Below, one piece after another: positions 31,533 through 43,830 of a stretch of DNA of 64,000 bases; the stretch's first letter is position 1; the number at the start of each line of letters is the position of its first letter. A program made the position numbers and the translations under genes. Under the pieces are notes generated by a model. It searched no databases, was not told the DNA's origin, and saw nothing but the letters and a program-made list of their open reading frames with translations. The stretch is from Bactrocera neohumeralis (lineage: Eukaryota > Arthropoda > Insecta > Diptera > Tephritidae). The stretch lies in contig NW_026089624.1 of NCBI RefSeq assembly GCF_024586455.1, forward strand, positions 9,639,341 to 9,703,340. Direction: 5' to 3'.

Positions 31533-32610
31533 AACAAGTAAGGAAGGGCTAAGTTCGGATATCACCGAACATTTTATATTCTCGCATCATAAAGTGATAA
31601 TCGAGATTTCATTATCCGCAATTTACATATTTTTCAAATACCGTATTTATGTAAAGTTTTATTGCGCATCATCATTGGTTCCTAATGTATATGTATATTA
31701 TACAGAGAAGGCATCAGATGGAATTCAAAATAGCGTTATATTGCAAGAAGGCGTGGTTGTGAACCGATTTCACCCATATTTTGTACATGTCATCAGGGTG
31801 TTAAGAAACTAGTATATACCGAATTTCGTTGAAATCGGTCTAGTAGTTCCCGAGATATGGTTTTTGGTCCATAAGTGGGCGACGCCACGCCCATTTTCAA
31901 TTTTAAAAAAAAACCTGGGTGCAGCTTCCTTCTGCCATTTCTTCCGTAAAATTTGGTGTTTCTGACGTTTTTTGTTAGTCGGTTAACGCACTTTTAGTGA
32001 TTTTCAACATAACCTTTGTATGGGAGGTGGGCGTGGTTATCATCCGATTTCTTCCATTTTTGAACTGTATATGGAAATGTCTGAAGGAAACGACTGTGTA
32101 GAGTTTGGTTTACATAGCTATAGTAGTTTTCGAGATATGTTCAAAAAACTTAGTAGGGGGCGGGGCCACGCCCACTTTTCCAACAAAATTACGTTCGAAT
32201 ATGCCCTTCCCTAATGCGATCCTTTGTGCCAAATTTCACTTTAATATCGTTATTTATGGCTTAGTTATGACACTTTATTAGTTTTCGGTTTCCGCCATTT
32301 TGTGAGCGTGGCAGTGGGCCGATTTTGCCCATCTTCAAACTTAACCTTCTTATGGAGCCAAGAAATACGTGTACCAAGTTTCATCATGATATCTCAATTT
32401 TTACTCAAGTTACAGCTTTCACGAACGGACGGACGGGCAGACGGACGGACGGACAGACAGACATCCGGATTTCAACTCTACTCGTCTCTCTGATCACTTT
32501 GGTATATATAACCCTATATCTGACTCTTTTAGTTTTAGGACTTACAAACAACCGTTATGTGAACAAAACTATAATACTCTCCTTAGCAACTTTGTTGTGA
32601 GAGTATAAAA
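31533..32610 (+). repeat. dispersed non-coding repeat, family 2, copy 1
   Basis: Starts AACAAGTAAGGAAGGGCTAA, with CACCGAACATTTTATATTCT following, includes a CGGACGGACGGGCAGACGGA tract, and ends GTTGTGAGAGTATAAAA. The TTATATTCTCGCA start and TTGTGAGAGTATAAA end are inverted versions of each other. High-copy type repeat in flies, with no coding capacity. Confidence 0.7.
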
Positions 32611-33051
32611 TTTGAAACAAATAGAGAATAATCCTCTAAACGCAAGAAAGATCTTACTAAATAAAGCGATACTATAAACTTTTCTCATGTTCTTGGATTT
32701 ATAATTGATTCTTTTTTTGGAAAAAAAAGTTATAAGGCGCAATTAATAGTTTGTGTTTTTGCTTTCGTTAATGGAATCAGCGAGTCGCAACTCTTTCAAC
32801 TAATACGATGGATACCGTTCACAAAAACTCACTACAAAAAAATATCAAATTTACTCTTATGGCTTGAAAATTCTCCAAACCCTCACAAGTACTATAGCTA
32901 TAATGTTATACTTAATGAAATAGTTTGTTGTAACGGAGACTTACGAAAATATGGAGGAAGAAAGCAAAGAAATTAAATAAAATTTGAAAAGTATTATATT
33001 TTTACGTTGCTCACGGTTTGTTTTATTCTTATAAAAGATCACGCAATTAAA
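32611..33051. other. AT-rich spacer
   Basis: No gene or repeat recognised. Confidence 0.4.
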
Positions 33052-33278
33052 ATGAATTAAACCCCACGAAAATGCTTTTATTCCCACCAATCAAAATTAT
33101 TTAAGCCCCACCAAACGTGGGGGTTCTTACATGACAGAATCCCCACTAAAAAAAAAACGAATTAATCCCCACGAAAATGACTTTAGCCCCACTTTCCGCT
33201 ATTTTAATTTTGTTGTAAAATTGGTGGGGCTTAAGTCATTTTGCCCGGTGGGGGTTAATTCAGTGGGGGCTAATTCAT
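33052..33278. mobile_element. MITE with CCCCAC-rich inverted ends
   Basis: Starts ATGAATTAAACCCCAC and ends GTGGGGGCTAATTCAT, inverted with 14 of 16 bases matching. Inside, TTAAGCCCCACCA (about 33101) and its inverse TGGTGGGGCTTAA (about 33222) form a second inverted pair. It is 227 bp and non-coding, and abuts the BEL/Pao integrase remnant. Confidence 0.75.
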
Positions 33279-33283
33279 ACACC

Positions 33284-34170
33284 CGTCAATGTCGAGTTCG
33301 TTTACTTATACGGGAGTTGACTACGCTGGACCATTCCAAATGAGATGATCATAAGGACGTGGTCAGCAGTTTTTATATGCCTCTCAACTAAAGCTGTTCA
33401 TCTTGAGGCAGTAAGTGAGTTATCATCAGACGCGTTTTTGGCAGCACTAAGAAGATTTTTCGGCAGAAGAGGAAGGTGTCTTCATATCTACTCGGACAAT
33501 GGATCCAATTTTGTGGGAGCAAATAAGTGGCTTGATAAAGAGTTTAAAGCAGCAATAAAGCAAAACTCAGATGTAGCACCGATTTTGGCCAACGAACAAA
33601 TAACTTGGCATTTTATTCCCCCAGCAGGCCCACACTTCGGAGGAATGTGGGAGGCAGGTGTAAAAGGAATGAAATACCATTTAAAAAGGGCCATCGCAGA
33701 TACAAAATTAAGTTTTGAAGAAATGTCTACAGTATTAGCTGAAATAGAGGCATATTTGAACTCGCGTCCACTATATTCAATAAACGACGATAATGGAACG
33801 CATCTATTCAGACCGGGTCATTTTCTAATTGGAAGACCAATAAAGTCAATTCCATCTCTCGAACCAGATGTCAACTACTCTACATTAAACAAATGGAAGT
33901 TAGCACATAAAATTCAAAGAGATTTTTGGAATCGTTGGAAAAATTAATATCTTCATGCACTTCAGAAAAGAAATGAATGGAAAACTCCGGCAGACAATAT
34001 TAAGGTGGGCGATGTGGTAATACTAAAAGACGAAAACACACAACCAGCCACGTGGCCTCTTGCTAAAATTATAGAAACTCATCCGTGAAATGATGGTCGC
34101 GTTCGTGTGGCAATGTTGAAGCTGCAAAATTGTGTCCTTTAAGGTAAGCGCAGCAGAAAAAGACCGGAAG
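33284..34170 (+). pseudogene. pol: BEL/Pao integrase and C-terminal DUF5641-like domain
   Basis: Integrase of a BEL/Pao LTR element. Translation gives FTYTGVDYAGPF, then CLSTKAVHLEAVSELSSDAF, YSDNGSNFVGANKWL (catalytic Asp), FIPPAGPHFGGMWEAGVKGM (catalytic Glu region) and LNSRPLYS. After a stop at 33945 it continues LHALQKRNEWKTP, VGDVVILKDENTQPATWPLA, as in the chromodomain-like DUF5641 tail. There is one frame shift near 33335 and stops at 33945 and ~34087. The upstream RT is absent, replaced by the MITE at 33052-33278. Confidence 0.92.
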
Positions 34171-35040
34171 GATCAGGTAAAGGAAACTTACTTAGCAACA
34201 AAAAATCAAAAGAAAACAAACAGGTCGAAGATGAATATAATTGGAGTTACACTTCTGGTGCTGTTTTGTCTTACACCAAGCAATCTCGCGACGCCTTGAA
34301 AGTAGTGCCAAAAAGAATTGGATCGGTAAGCGAATTGCTGGCTATGTGATGGTTATTTTTGAGAAACGAAAATTAGTTGGTGAAATTTTAGTTTGAATGA
34401 AAAACCGAAAATTCCTGTGGTAAATGTATGAGAACCTAAAAAAAAAGTAGCGACCCCTTAGAGTTAAGCTACAGCGCCTGGCTTGAGGAAGGATTTTTTG
34501 TTTGTCAATCACTAACATTTGTGGGGGTAAGAGTTGAAAAAAAAATTTGAAAAAATTGTTTGAAGCACCCTAATACATATTTATATTAATTGGCAAAACA
34601 CTAACAATCAACCTACAGTAATACCAACGAGAGCTTTTCCTCGGGTGCAATCCCCTGCCTTGACATTTTAAAGGATTTCCATACTAAATTCAGAAGCAAT
34701 TTATACACGTCTGGCGGCACCTTGTTTTTAACTGGTAGCCAGAAAAGCGCCAGTTTTTATGGATTGGGCGAATTTGATATCTTCTCTGCCTTTTTTTGTT
34801 TTTGTACTTTTTGTATAAGTATATATACTTAGTATACAGTATATTATACTATGTATATTTTTTAGTCGCGCGCTTACAGCAGTTCACTTGTTCGCCATTC
34901 ATTTATTTGTTACATCAAATTTTACAGCTGGAATCGTAATACTTACTGTAAGTAGTATTTTCATGCAAATTTGATGTTTGTAGCTTAGCTTATAACTGTA
35001 ATTAGTAATTATTACTTGCCTTGGTTGTAGAAATATGTCT
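34171..35040. other. 3' flank of BEL/Pao integrase
   Basis: A short frame at about 34230 begins MNIIGVTLLVLFCLTP, which looks like a signal peptide and could be the first residues of an envelope-like ORF known in some BEL elements. It stops after ~22 residues. The remainder is unassigned. Confidence 0.35.
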
Positions 35041-37050
35041 CAACTTAAATCACAGTTTTGGTTTGCCGGAGAAGTTACCTGTTTCTCACTTACCTGATGA
35101 AATGTCATCTGTTCATAAAACAAGAATTGAAGACCGATAAAACAACAAAGGAGCTAACAGTTCTTGAAATATCTGAAGGATTAGTGGGTGAAGTTCTAAA
35201 AGTACTGCAAAAATTTTCACTACCAACTGTAAGTGCAAGATTCGTTCCAACCATGAAAAATACATGAGCTTAATGAAACCATATCAAGGCCGTCAAACTA
35301 ACATAAAATACCAAGAAGATATTAGAAGATAAATATCAGAGTTCCATAGATTATTTGATATCTGCAGCTGCAAGTGCAAAGATATCAGGAATTGTTGCAG
35401 TTTAAAAAGGTGTTGTGTTGCCAAGGAGGAAGTAAGCTTCTTACTCGACCACAGATCAATCAGAAAAATGATGATAGGCGGTGTCGATATAGTTTCAACT
35501 GTGAAGAATAATAAAAAACAAGATAGAAAAGAAAAAAGTTTATCTCGTAACACAGAGGCACAATATTTTGCCAACCGTGTTGTTCTCGTTCTTTGGCTGA
35601 TGATTTTTCAATTGAAAGCAGCATCTCATGTGATTCGTATTTCGAATAATCTAGTCCTAACCAAATAGACCCACAACAGGGCAAGGGAAAATTAATAACA
35701 CTTCTAAAAAAAGAGATTAAATTTACCGTCATTAGCACTTGCATGTGATCGTACTAGAGTCTGTACGACAGAGCCGCTGCAATTATAGCTTCTTCTATCT
35801 TAAAAGACGTTGGTATTATTTCATCGAAGGATTCAAGTTGTACGTAGGTTGCTATATATATTTCTGGCCTAATAATGTAAATAGGCATGTTTATCAACGA
35901 AAATGGTTCTTTTTTTTAATTTTTTTTTTGTTTTTTTTATTTAATTTTTTTTTGTCGATTGCTGTTTTGCTTCGGGCTCATACGCTTTACGGCCAGGTGT
36001 TCATGCCATATCGAATGTATGCTAGTGGGAGAAATGCATAGGCATGCCTATATCTGAAGGTATGTTACATGACGGTCTTGCATTATCAGTTCACGTACGG
36101 CATCGATGTTTTCTGCAACAACGGCTGTTTTTGGACGACCTTCACGGAATTCGTCTTTGAGCGAGCTTCGGCCACGATTGAATTCGTTGTACCAGTTTTT
36201 CACAGTGCTATAGGATGGTGCTTCATAGCCATACAAAGATTTTAGTTCATCGATGCACTCTTGTCGTGATAATCCACGACGTTCTGAGTGATGTTATGCC
36301 AAAAAATGTCAAACTTTCCAATGGAAATGTCAGATTGCACCTGCCAACACTTACTGTTGCCCTAGGCAAGAATATATATAGCAGCCCTCGTATCATTGAT
36401 CGTTCAAAGTGGTGCCGTGAAAAAACTAAGGTCAGATCAACTTTACAAGAAGCGGACTGAAATAAAATACTTCGTGATTTGTTGGAAGGAAGGATAACGC
36501 TTTGGTTCGTATTGATAAAGAAAAGAAATTTTACAGAAAACGGCATATAGAAGATCATTATGTGATTTTATCGGAACCAGGATATGTCACTAAAACTGAC
36601 CCAGAAGAAAAGCTAGTTGTATTAGCCACGTACGTTATGAAAGTTTATGGACCAATGTGGTTTACAATAAAATGTAATTTTTCATGCGTTAACGGAGCCA
36701 AAAACATATGGCAAATCATTAACCTAAGTCGTTAATTGAAAGCATTCGTTGACAAAGTAATCCAACGAAATGGATACTTTGGTCATCCAGAAAACTTTCT
36801 CATTGCTATGCTTGGTGATGCCAGAAAGATCATAAGAGGTCTTGCAAATCGAAGAATTATAAAAGCAAGATCAGAGAATGCTCGAAGACTTCGAACGTTT
36901 AAAGTACCTATATTCAACTTCGATGCCTAAGATTACACTGAGATTATTATGTGGCAAGACTGTGATATTACTGAGCCAACTCTAAATATGTCTGATAATA
37001 CCTTGAAAGACATTGTCAAAAACGGTCTTAGTACATGTCAGAATATTTAG
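35040..37050 (+). pseudogene. second, broken copy of the long-TIR element transposase
   Basis: Plus-strand relative of 58150-59990. In order: TKELTVLEISEGLVGEVLK and VLQKFSLPTV, FHRLFDICSCKCKDIRNC (Cys-rich block), FLLDHRSIRKMMIGGVD (35050-35560), LALACDRTRVYDRAAAIIAS (about 35720-35790), IIDRSKWCREKTKVRSTLQE (36385-36445), DKEKKFYRKRHIEDHYVILS, then directly YVMKVYGPMWFTIKCNF and VIQRNGYFGHPENFLIAMLG (36600-36930) and a C-terminal piece to 37050. The middle third with the second catalytic region is missing, many stops are present, and a mariner fragment sits inside (36040-36350). I found no matching terminal repeats around this copy. Confidence 0.75.
36040..36350 (-). pseudogene. mariner transposase N-terminal fragment
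   Basis: Minus-strand frame reads LSRQECIDELKSLYGYEAPS, VKNWYNEFNRGRSSLKDE, REGRPKTAVVAENIDAVREL, IMQDRHVTYLQI: the paired helix-turn-helix DNA-binding part of a mariner transposase. It ends before the catalytic domain. It interrupts the transposase remnant at 35040-37050. Confidence 0.88.
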
Positions 37051-37514
37051 TCCCGGTACCTACAGTTGATTTTTGATCGAAAATGTCGGTGTGTGATGTA
37101 CATATATATAACTGAAATTAAGGGATAATTCTTCTCTTATAATGGTATTTGTGTATGTAAAAAATGGGTTGAATCGTACCAATACTTCCCTTAACCCCCA
37201 TATACTTAATATACAATTTTTTTTAATTTCCTGGTGACTTTGTACCACATATATCGGCCAATATGTGAGTTATCCCAATGAAAATAAGAGAGCGTGTTTT
37301 GCTCATGACAGTATATCTTTGTGCCTAAAATATATAATTTTGAGCAATAACTTGACCTGGCCCCAATATAACTAATATCAGAATTTTCGAACAACGGACT
37401 GATTTTACTCTATGCGATTGGTTTTAGACCTATTTATTTCCCTGGCTTTGATTCTTGCAAGTTGCAAGAATATAAAATGTTTGGTTCCACCCGAACTTAG
37501 CCCTCCCTTACTTG
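37051..37514 (-). repeat. dispersed non-coding repeat, family 2, copy 2
   Basis: Minus orientation. It ends GAACTTAGCCCTCCCTTACTTGTT, the inverse of the start of copy 1, preceded by TTGCAAGAATATAAAATGTTTGG. The left boundary is approximate. Confidence 0.6.
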
Positions 37515-38217
37515 TTATTAATCACTTTATTATAATTTTGCATTTGAAGTAACAAAATCTACTTCTCAGATAAACACCTGGTGGTTCTTCAAGAGACCAT
37601 TTAAGTTCTATTTCATAAAATTTAAATTTAAATTTGTACAATTTTCATGATCACTTATATCAAATATTCCTTAACATTTTTTTGTTTGATGCACTCTTAC
37701 TCAAGTCAAAACGTAAATGACTATAAAAGTTAACGGATATATCAAAACAAATGTCACGTGATGTATTATTTAGAAATGCAAGTTTATAGAAGAAAATTTA
37801 AAAATTGAGCGGTTGGTTACTGAAGGAACCGCTAGGCGTTTTCGACTTACCATATGTTTTACATTTGCATTCACTAACACTTCAACAGCTGCAACAATAG
37901 TTTTAATTGAACCCGGCCAGCCAAAAGTGGTGAAAAAACTAGTGAAACATTAGCTGAAAAAACCAGTGAGCTCGCCTTATGCGCTGTGCAGATTCTAACC
38001 ACTTCTGCTTACACGTACGTATACATGTTATAATACATCTTTGTTGCGCTCATTTAGTAGTGTCGAATAAAAAGGGTATATCTGAGCTGCTCTAGTATCC
38101 CCAATCGACAGCTGATGCAGGGTTCCATTTTCTAAATCCTAATTTAAAATATTTTTAGAATTCTAAACAAATATATATATATTTTTTTAAAGACATAATT
38201 CAACTATATTATTACTA
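37515..38217. other. AT-rich spacer
   Basis: No gene, terminal repeat or regulatory signal recognised. Confidence 0.4.
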
Positions 38218-38218
38218 A

Positions 38219-39232
38219 TTCTTCTTCTTAATTGGCGTAGACACCGCTTACGCGATTATAGCCGAGTTAACAACAGCGCGCCAGTCGTTTCTTCTTTTCG
38301 CCAATTGGATATTCCAAGCGAAGCCAGGTCTTTCTCCACTTGGTCCTTTCAACGGAGTGGAGGTCTTCCTCTTCCTCTGCTTCCCCCGGCGGCTACTGCG
38401 TCGAATACTTTCAGAGCTGGAGTGTTTTCGTCCATCCGGACAACATGACCTAGCCAGCGTAGCCGCTGTCTTTTAATTCGCTGAAATATGTCAATGTAGT
38501 CGTATATCTCGTACAGCTCATCATTCCATCGAATGCGATATTCACCGTGGCCAATGCGCAAAGGACCATAAATCTTTCGCAGAACCTTTCTCTCAAAAAC
38601 TCGCAATGTCGACTCATCGGTTGTTGGAATCGTCCAAGCCTCTGCACCATATAGCAGGACGGGAATTACGAGCGACTTATAGAGTTTGGTTTTTGTTCGT
38701 CGAGAGAAGACTTTACTTTTTAATTGCCTACTCGGTCCGAAGTAGCACCTGTTGGCAAGAGCAATCCTGCGTTGGATCTCCAGGCTGACATTGTTGGTGG
38801 TGTTAATGCTGGTTCCTAAATAGACGAAATTATCTACAACTTCAAAGTTATGACTGTCAACAGTGACGTGAGAGCCAAGTCGCGAATGCGACGACTGTTT
38901 GTTTGATGACAGGAGATATTTCGTCTTGCCCTCGTTCACTGCTAGACTCATTTTCTGTGCTTCCTTGTCCAGCCTGGAGAAAGCAGAACTAACGGCGCGG
39001 GTGTTGAGGCCGATTATATCAATATCATCGGCATACGCCAGCAGCTGTACACTCTTATAGAAGATTGTTCCTGCACATTTAAGTTCTGCAGGTCGAATTA
39101 TTTTCCCCAGTAGCAAATTGAAAAAGTAGCACGATAGGGATTCGCTTTGTCTGAAACCTCGTTTGGTATCGATTCAATCCTGACGGAGTTTTTCGTATTG
39201 CTCAACGTCAGTTTACACAGCCGTTTAAGTTT
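38219..39232 (-). pseudogene. RTE-like element, 5'-truncated copy
   Basis: 3' third of the same RTE-like family as 10311-13517. It begins at its 3' end with the same TTCTTCTTCTTAATTGGCGT tail and reads on the minus strand into the RT (LLAYADDIDIIG, LSSNKQSSHSRLGSHVTV, RIRWNDELYEIYDYIDI). The main frame, 38349-39116, is open for 255 codons. The copy stops at about 39232 where RT similarity ends, which is normal 5' truncation. Confidence 0.9.
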
Positions 39233-40570
39233 TGATCGATTGGAGTGAACCAAATTCCAAAGTTTCATCTGAATATATTCATTGATGCTTGATTTGAGTA
39301 CTGTAAAGTGAGGTGAGACATATGGAATTTAAAACTGCGTTATATAGGAGTAGACTCGAGGTGTGTCATCTGGAGTCCAAAGTTTATAAATTAGTGGAAT
39401 ATAATTGGACACAACCCCTCAAACAGAATATATCAAAGCCAGTGCTTATGGGTGATTTTTTTCGGAAAATATTGGTCAAATTGTGGGATATGGGATATAG
39501 TATAATTGGAATTCGGGAAAAAGTTTTTTTGTAACCTCGTTTCTAACACAGGACCAATCACGTCAATACTTTCCTTGGCCCTCTTGTAAATAATAAGGCA
39601 GTTGTTTTAATGAAATTGAGAGAGCGGGTTTTTCTAATAACAGTGTATCTTTGTGTCCAAAAAAGTTAAAATTCGATGAAAATGTTTCTTGGCCTTCTTT
39701 TTATATATATTTATAAAAATTTCATCAACCCTATAGGTTGGTCAAAATTTAAATAATAATTTTATCCTCTCGCGTTTAGTTTATATGAAATGCATACGTA
39801 TGTATGTATATCTCATTTGGGGAAGAAGCGAAAAGTATATCGCTGAGGAGAAGTAAAATATAGTAATAAAACTAAGTGGGTGAGATTCAAAATAACTAAC
39901 GGTTGTACGTATCACCCAAAACTAATCGAGATTGATATACGGTTATGTACATATAAATGATCATGATGATCAGAAAAATTGAAATCCGGGTCAGCAAAAA
40001 AATTTGAAAAAGCGGGCGTTTCCCCCCTTTATTAAATTTAATGTACATATCTCCAAAACTACTAAAGCTAGAACAACCAAATTTTCTCAGCGTACAATCA
40101 CACCTACTTCCCATATAGCACAAAGTTAAACTCCACAGAAACTGTTTAAGACCATAGGAAGCGAATATGTGGACCTATAGTTGCCTTCTGTCCAAAACTA
40201 TCGTTTAATGTGTGAAATATGCAATTGACAATCAGACTGAATCCTTTCCTGACAATAGTAATTCTGTGTACCAAAAATGGGTTGAATCACGTCAATACTT
40301 CTCTAATCCCACATTGTATGTGTGGTACCTAAACAAAACCCTGGGAACATTTTTTAGTATGTGGCATGATAATATTTAATAGATAAAATCAGGTCGACAC
40401 TACCACAATATAATTATTTTCGTTTTTCTTACAAATTTTTTAAAATTGCTTTAATTTCGATTCTCTGGTTAACATTTTACACCTTTCGATATTCCATGGC
40501 ATTGATTTCTCCAAATTGCAAGAGTGTAAGATATTCGGTTACGCCCAAACTTATCCCTTCCTTACTTGTT
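39233..40570 (-). repeat. dispersed non-coding repeat, family 2, copy 3
   Basis: Ends GCCCAAACTTATCCCTTCCTTACTTGTT, inverse of the family-2 start. It shares the AAAATGGGTTGAATC and TCAATACTT blocks with copy 2. The left boundary is not resolved, and the first part could be unrelated spacer. Confidence 0.5.
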
Positions 40571-41099
40571 TTACATAATATTCTGTCCTATCTCTCTTCA
40601 AAGTACACCACACCAGAAGTCACAAACTGGCACAGTGTAATACGTCACATCGATACACCACACTCACGAGAACTCCAATACATACCCACACGATGACACC
40701 ACGCTTTAACATCACAATTAAATTTATTACATCGAACTTTTCACTTATATGTCCTACACAAGCATGAATTAAGGACAAATTAATATATGCAACAGCACGA
40801 ATACTACAAATGAGAGTACTTCATTTTTAGACGTTATTTGAAAGTTGAAGGAAAGTAAAGAAATTGATGATAATAAATGAGAAAGAGAAATAAAGTACAA
40901 ATGAAAAGTGACGTTACGATATACATATACAGGGAGAATTATTGTAATATGGGGAAGTCGAAAAAGTCTTTTCATATTTCTAATCAAACTTCAACTGAAT
41001 TTTTTTAATATATATAATAATAAATAAATAAACATAAATGTAACATTTTGGTCGACCACTTTTTGCATTTTTCCGCTAGAGACAATATTCCATCAGTGT
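40571..41099. other. AT-rich spacer
   Basis: Nothing recognised. AT-rich with A-rich plus-strand runs. Confidence 0.4.
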
Positions 41100-42950
41100 A
41101 AAACTTTCATACTTTCATACTAATGGTTATTGAAACAATATCTTCAATGTGCTTATTTTCACTACAAAATAAATATTATCTGCATATATAAGTTGGACAT
41201 TTTTTGCTACTTCGAGTCGCAGTACTCCGTGGTGCATTATGTTCCAGAGGATATGACAATTATTTTGTCGTCGTATTTTGCCTACGGTTACCTGCGGTCG
41301 CTCCTTCACATTTGCCAAGTGTGTAGTAAAACACATCCTTTCACTCATGATCAGCCCCAGATATTTGATTTGCGTCACATATATGATGCTGACCCATTCA
41401 CACGGACAATCGGTGAACGAACCTCTCCCTCGATATGTCAACCCCCACACCTACACCGCAAGTATTCACGATCTCTAAGAGAGCTCCTCCCGCCCGCTCT
41501 AGCTCAGAACGTAAGAAGAAGGTCGCCCGCATACGCGCAACACTTACAGAGTGGCTCGAGCTGCCCAAGCAGAGTGTTCATTAAATATATGGACCATAGA
41601 TGGAACCCTGCGGGCAGCCATGAATAACTCCAATCTCCTTACTCCTATTCATACCGACAAGAGAGGCCTTTCTGTCCGAAAAATAACACCGCCAAAGAGT
41701 AATTTCCAGACAGCCAAGGACGTATTTGTTGACATTCTTCCTAACGACGTTCTGAACATAAAACCATGCATCCTCTATACTGCGTCTTTTCCTGCACCCA
41801 TACTGCCTATACGAACACATGCCCCGCGTTAGCTCCTGAAGCCGTTCCTCCATGACTCTTCCTGATGTTATCAATGGACTTCAGGAGAGGAACAACCCTA
41901 GCATTTTTGCACTCACGCGGAAAGTATCCCTCCCAGACGCACTTATTACACATGGCCTCTAGGTATTCCGGAATGAACTTCCACAAGCTTGTACACATCT
42001 CTCCGCTCAAACCATCAAAATCTTCTTGTGCTTGACGTACCTGCACCTCCGACCTTAGAAAGAAAGCACCTAACAGAACCCCCTCACTTTCTCTCAACGA
42101 CGATAACAGAGTGTCACCGGCGCGAAGAGAGGTGACATCCTCCCTCCTACGACCCCAGCAGATCCTATAGACCTGACCCCAGGGGTCGTTCGTATTTTCC
42201 CTAACGAAGCTCTTCCAGTCTTCCTCCTTAATCTTCACTACCATTTCTTTGTATTCCCTATCCGCACAACTAAATTCATACCTAAGCTGGTACAGCCTAT
42301 TAGAATTGGACCGTCGAGCGCGTTGAAACTTTCGCCTTAATCGCCTGACAGTCCTCGTCTTCAAGGTTAACTCACGCGTCCGCCATTTAATCTTTCTAGT
42401 CATATAACTATCAAACCTCCTAAGTACCCTATCATTTAGCCCCCAAACTACCCCATAGAGACGAGCAATTTCCTCGTCCACTCCCAACTCTTCAAACTCT
42501 ATGAGAGGTATACTGGATACCGCTTCCCTAACAGACAGTCAATATTGGCTCCAGTCAATACCAATGGTACGCCATCGCCGCAATGGACTCTCATAAGGCG
42601 AGGGATTGGATCGAGGGGTAACCATAATTTGAATCAAATTATGTTCACTCAACCGCCACCCTCTCTTAATCTCCCATCTAACGGTGAAAGCCCTACTGGC
42701 TGCCTGATTCATAAGCGTCTCGTCAATGTCGCTCACGCCCAGGTCCATCGAACGTATACCATTCGCTCGGCTCATTCACACAGTGGAGGCTATTAGCCAC
42801 CACCCATTCGCTTAATGGCTCGCCTCGACCGAGGCTTCGGTATCCAGACGAATGCCGGGATACCTTACTAAACCACATCGAGGACGAGGCATTGGCACCC
42901 AGTCCTAGGATAAATGGGCTACTACTCGCAAGTAGTAGTAGCTTATTCAT
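41100..42950 (-). pseudogene. R1-like non-LTR retrotransposon ORF2 (endonuclease and RT remnant)
   Basis: Minus-strand fragments in series. 42723-42950 reads GLGANASSSMWFSKVSRHSS, LSEWVVANSLHCVNEPSEWY and TFDGP, the R1-clade endonuclease. 42539-42775 gives MDLGVSDIDETLMNQAASRA. 41807-42487 is the inter-domain helix region (RRLRRKFQRARRSNSNRLYQ) plus the RT entry. 41581-41874 gives QYGCRKRRSIEDAWFYVQNV and VIHGCPQGSIYGPYI (RT blocks). 41127-41450 gives YLGLIMSERMCFTTHLANVK, near the RT end. Frame changes and a missing catalytic box (the D-D region lies in a lost stretch) make it inactive. It is not in ribosomal DNA. Confidence 0.8.
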
Positions 42951-43395
42951 GTAGCCCAGGTATGGCTCTACGGCTCAAACGGCTGTTGCCATCAATCCGC
43001 TGCCGTAGAGGGAATGAGCTGCCGCTGCATCCTGTGCCAAAGGGACGTCAGCGCCGGCAAACAGCCGACGCAACAGGTAACGAGGTTTTGGGATTTGCCG
43101 TAGCCTTTTAATTTCTTAAATAAAGGTGACAAATTTTCGATTTTTTTCGTTTTTTTCGCAATTTTTCCTAGCAATTTATCGGTTTTATAGTATAAACTAG
43201 CGACAAACATCCTACCGAACCCCCTTCTATCGCAACACATACACCCAGTTGTGAAGAATCCACAACTACGCAATCGTAGTTGGATTCATTCACAAGCGTA
43301 GGGCTCCTCAAGTGGGGCACCCTCAACCATGCAACCCCCTAACTCGCACATTACGGCATAAGAGCCCTGACAGTTTAGCTGGATGATTCTTCCCA
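42951..43395 (-). other. degraded region between R1-like ORF1 and ORF2
   Basis: Should hold the end of ORF1 and the N-terminal endonuclease, but I cannot align it. A T-rich insertion (43120-43160) is present. Confidence 0.4.
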
Positions 43396-43830
43396 TCAGT
43401 GTCTGGCGAGGGCGCGCTCAACAATGCCATAGTAAATCGGGCAGACAGCTGACTGATGACCATCTGACCTACCCTTAAATGCACAGTTGCGGCAATAGGG
43501 TGCATTGACGCAACGGGCAGCTCTGTGGCCTGCTTGACCACACCTCCGGCAGACATCTCATCTGGCCCTACACTCAGCCACCCTGTGATCAAATCCCATG
43601 CAGCGGAAGCAGCCAGCTACGGGGCTATCCGGTCGAACTCGGAAAGAACACCATTTGATGTAGCACCTACTGCCTCCAGGAGAGCGGACATCAACTTGTC
43701 CGAACCCTCAAGGACGACATTGGTGCTGCCATCAGGGACCACCTTCAAGGGACGACTGTTCATCCTTACGTCAGACCTTTGGGACGCCGGGCTGAAGTCC
43801 TGCAGGTTCAGCCGGAGTAGTTCCTCACCT
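43396..43830 (-). pseudogene. R1-like ORF1 (Gag) with three zinc knuckles
   Basis: The minus-strand frame from 43642 to 43396 reads CFRCMGFDHRVAEC, then after an in-frame TGA CRRCGQAGHRAARC, then CRNCAFKGRSDGHQSAVC. This triplet of CCHC knuckles is typical of ORF1 proteins of R1 and jockey elements and lies upstream of ORF2 as expected. The segment 43643-43830 gives LKVVPDGSTNVVLEGSDKLM-like ORF1 sequence in a neighbouring frame. RNA-binding role expected, now broken. Confidence 0.75.

Noticed and set aside
34230..34300. Envelope gene of a BEL/Pao element
   Set aside because: Only a signal-peptide-like start of ~22 residues exists before a stop. Not enough to call a gene.
41130..41627. 165-codon plus-strand frame
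   Set aside because: Antisense of the R1-like RT region, which has recognisable RT blocks on the other strand.
41100..43830. Ribosomal DNA context for the R1-like element
   Set aside because: No 28S rRNA sequence flanks it, so it is a displaced or non-rDNA member, or only R1-related.
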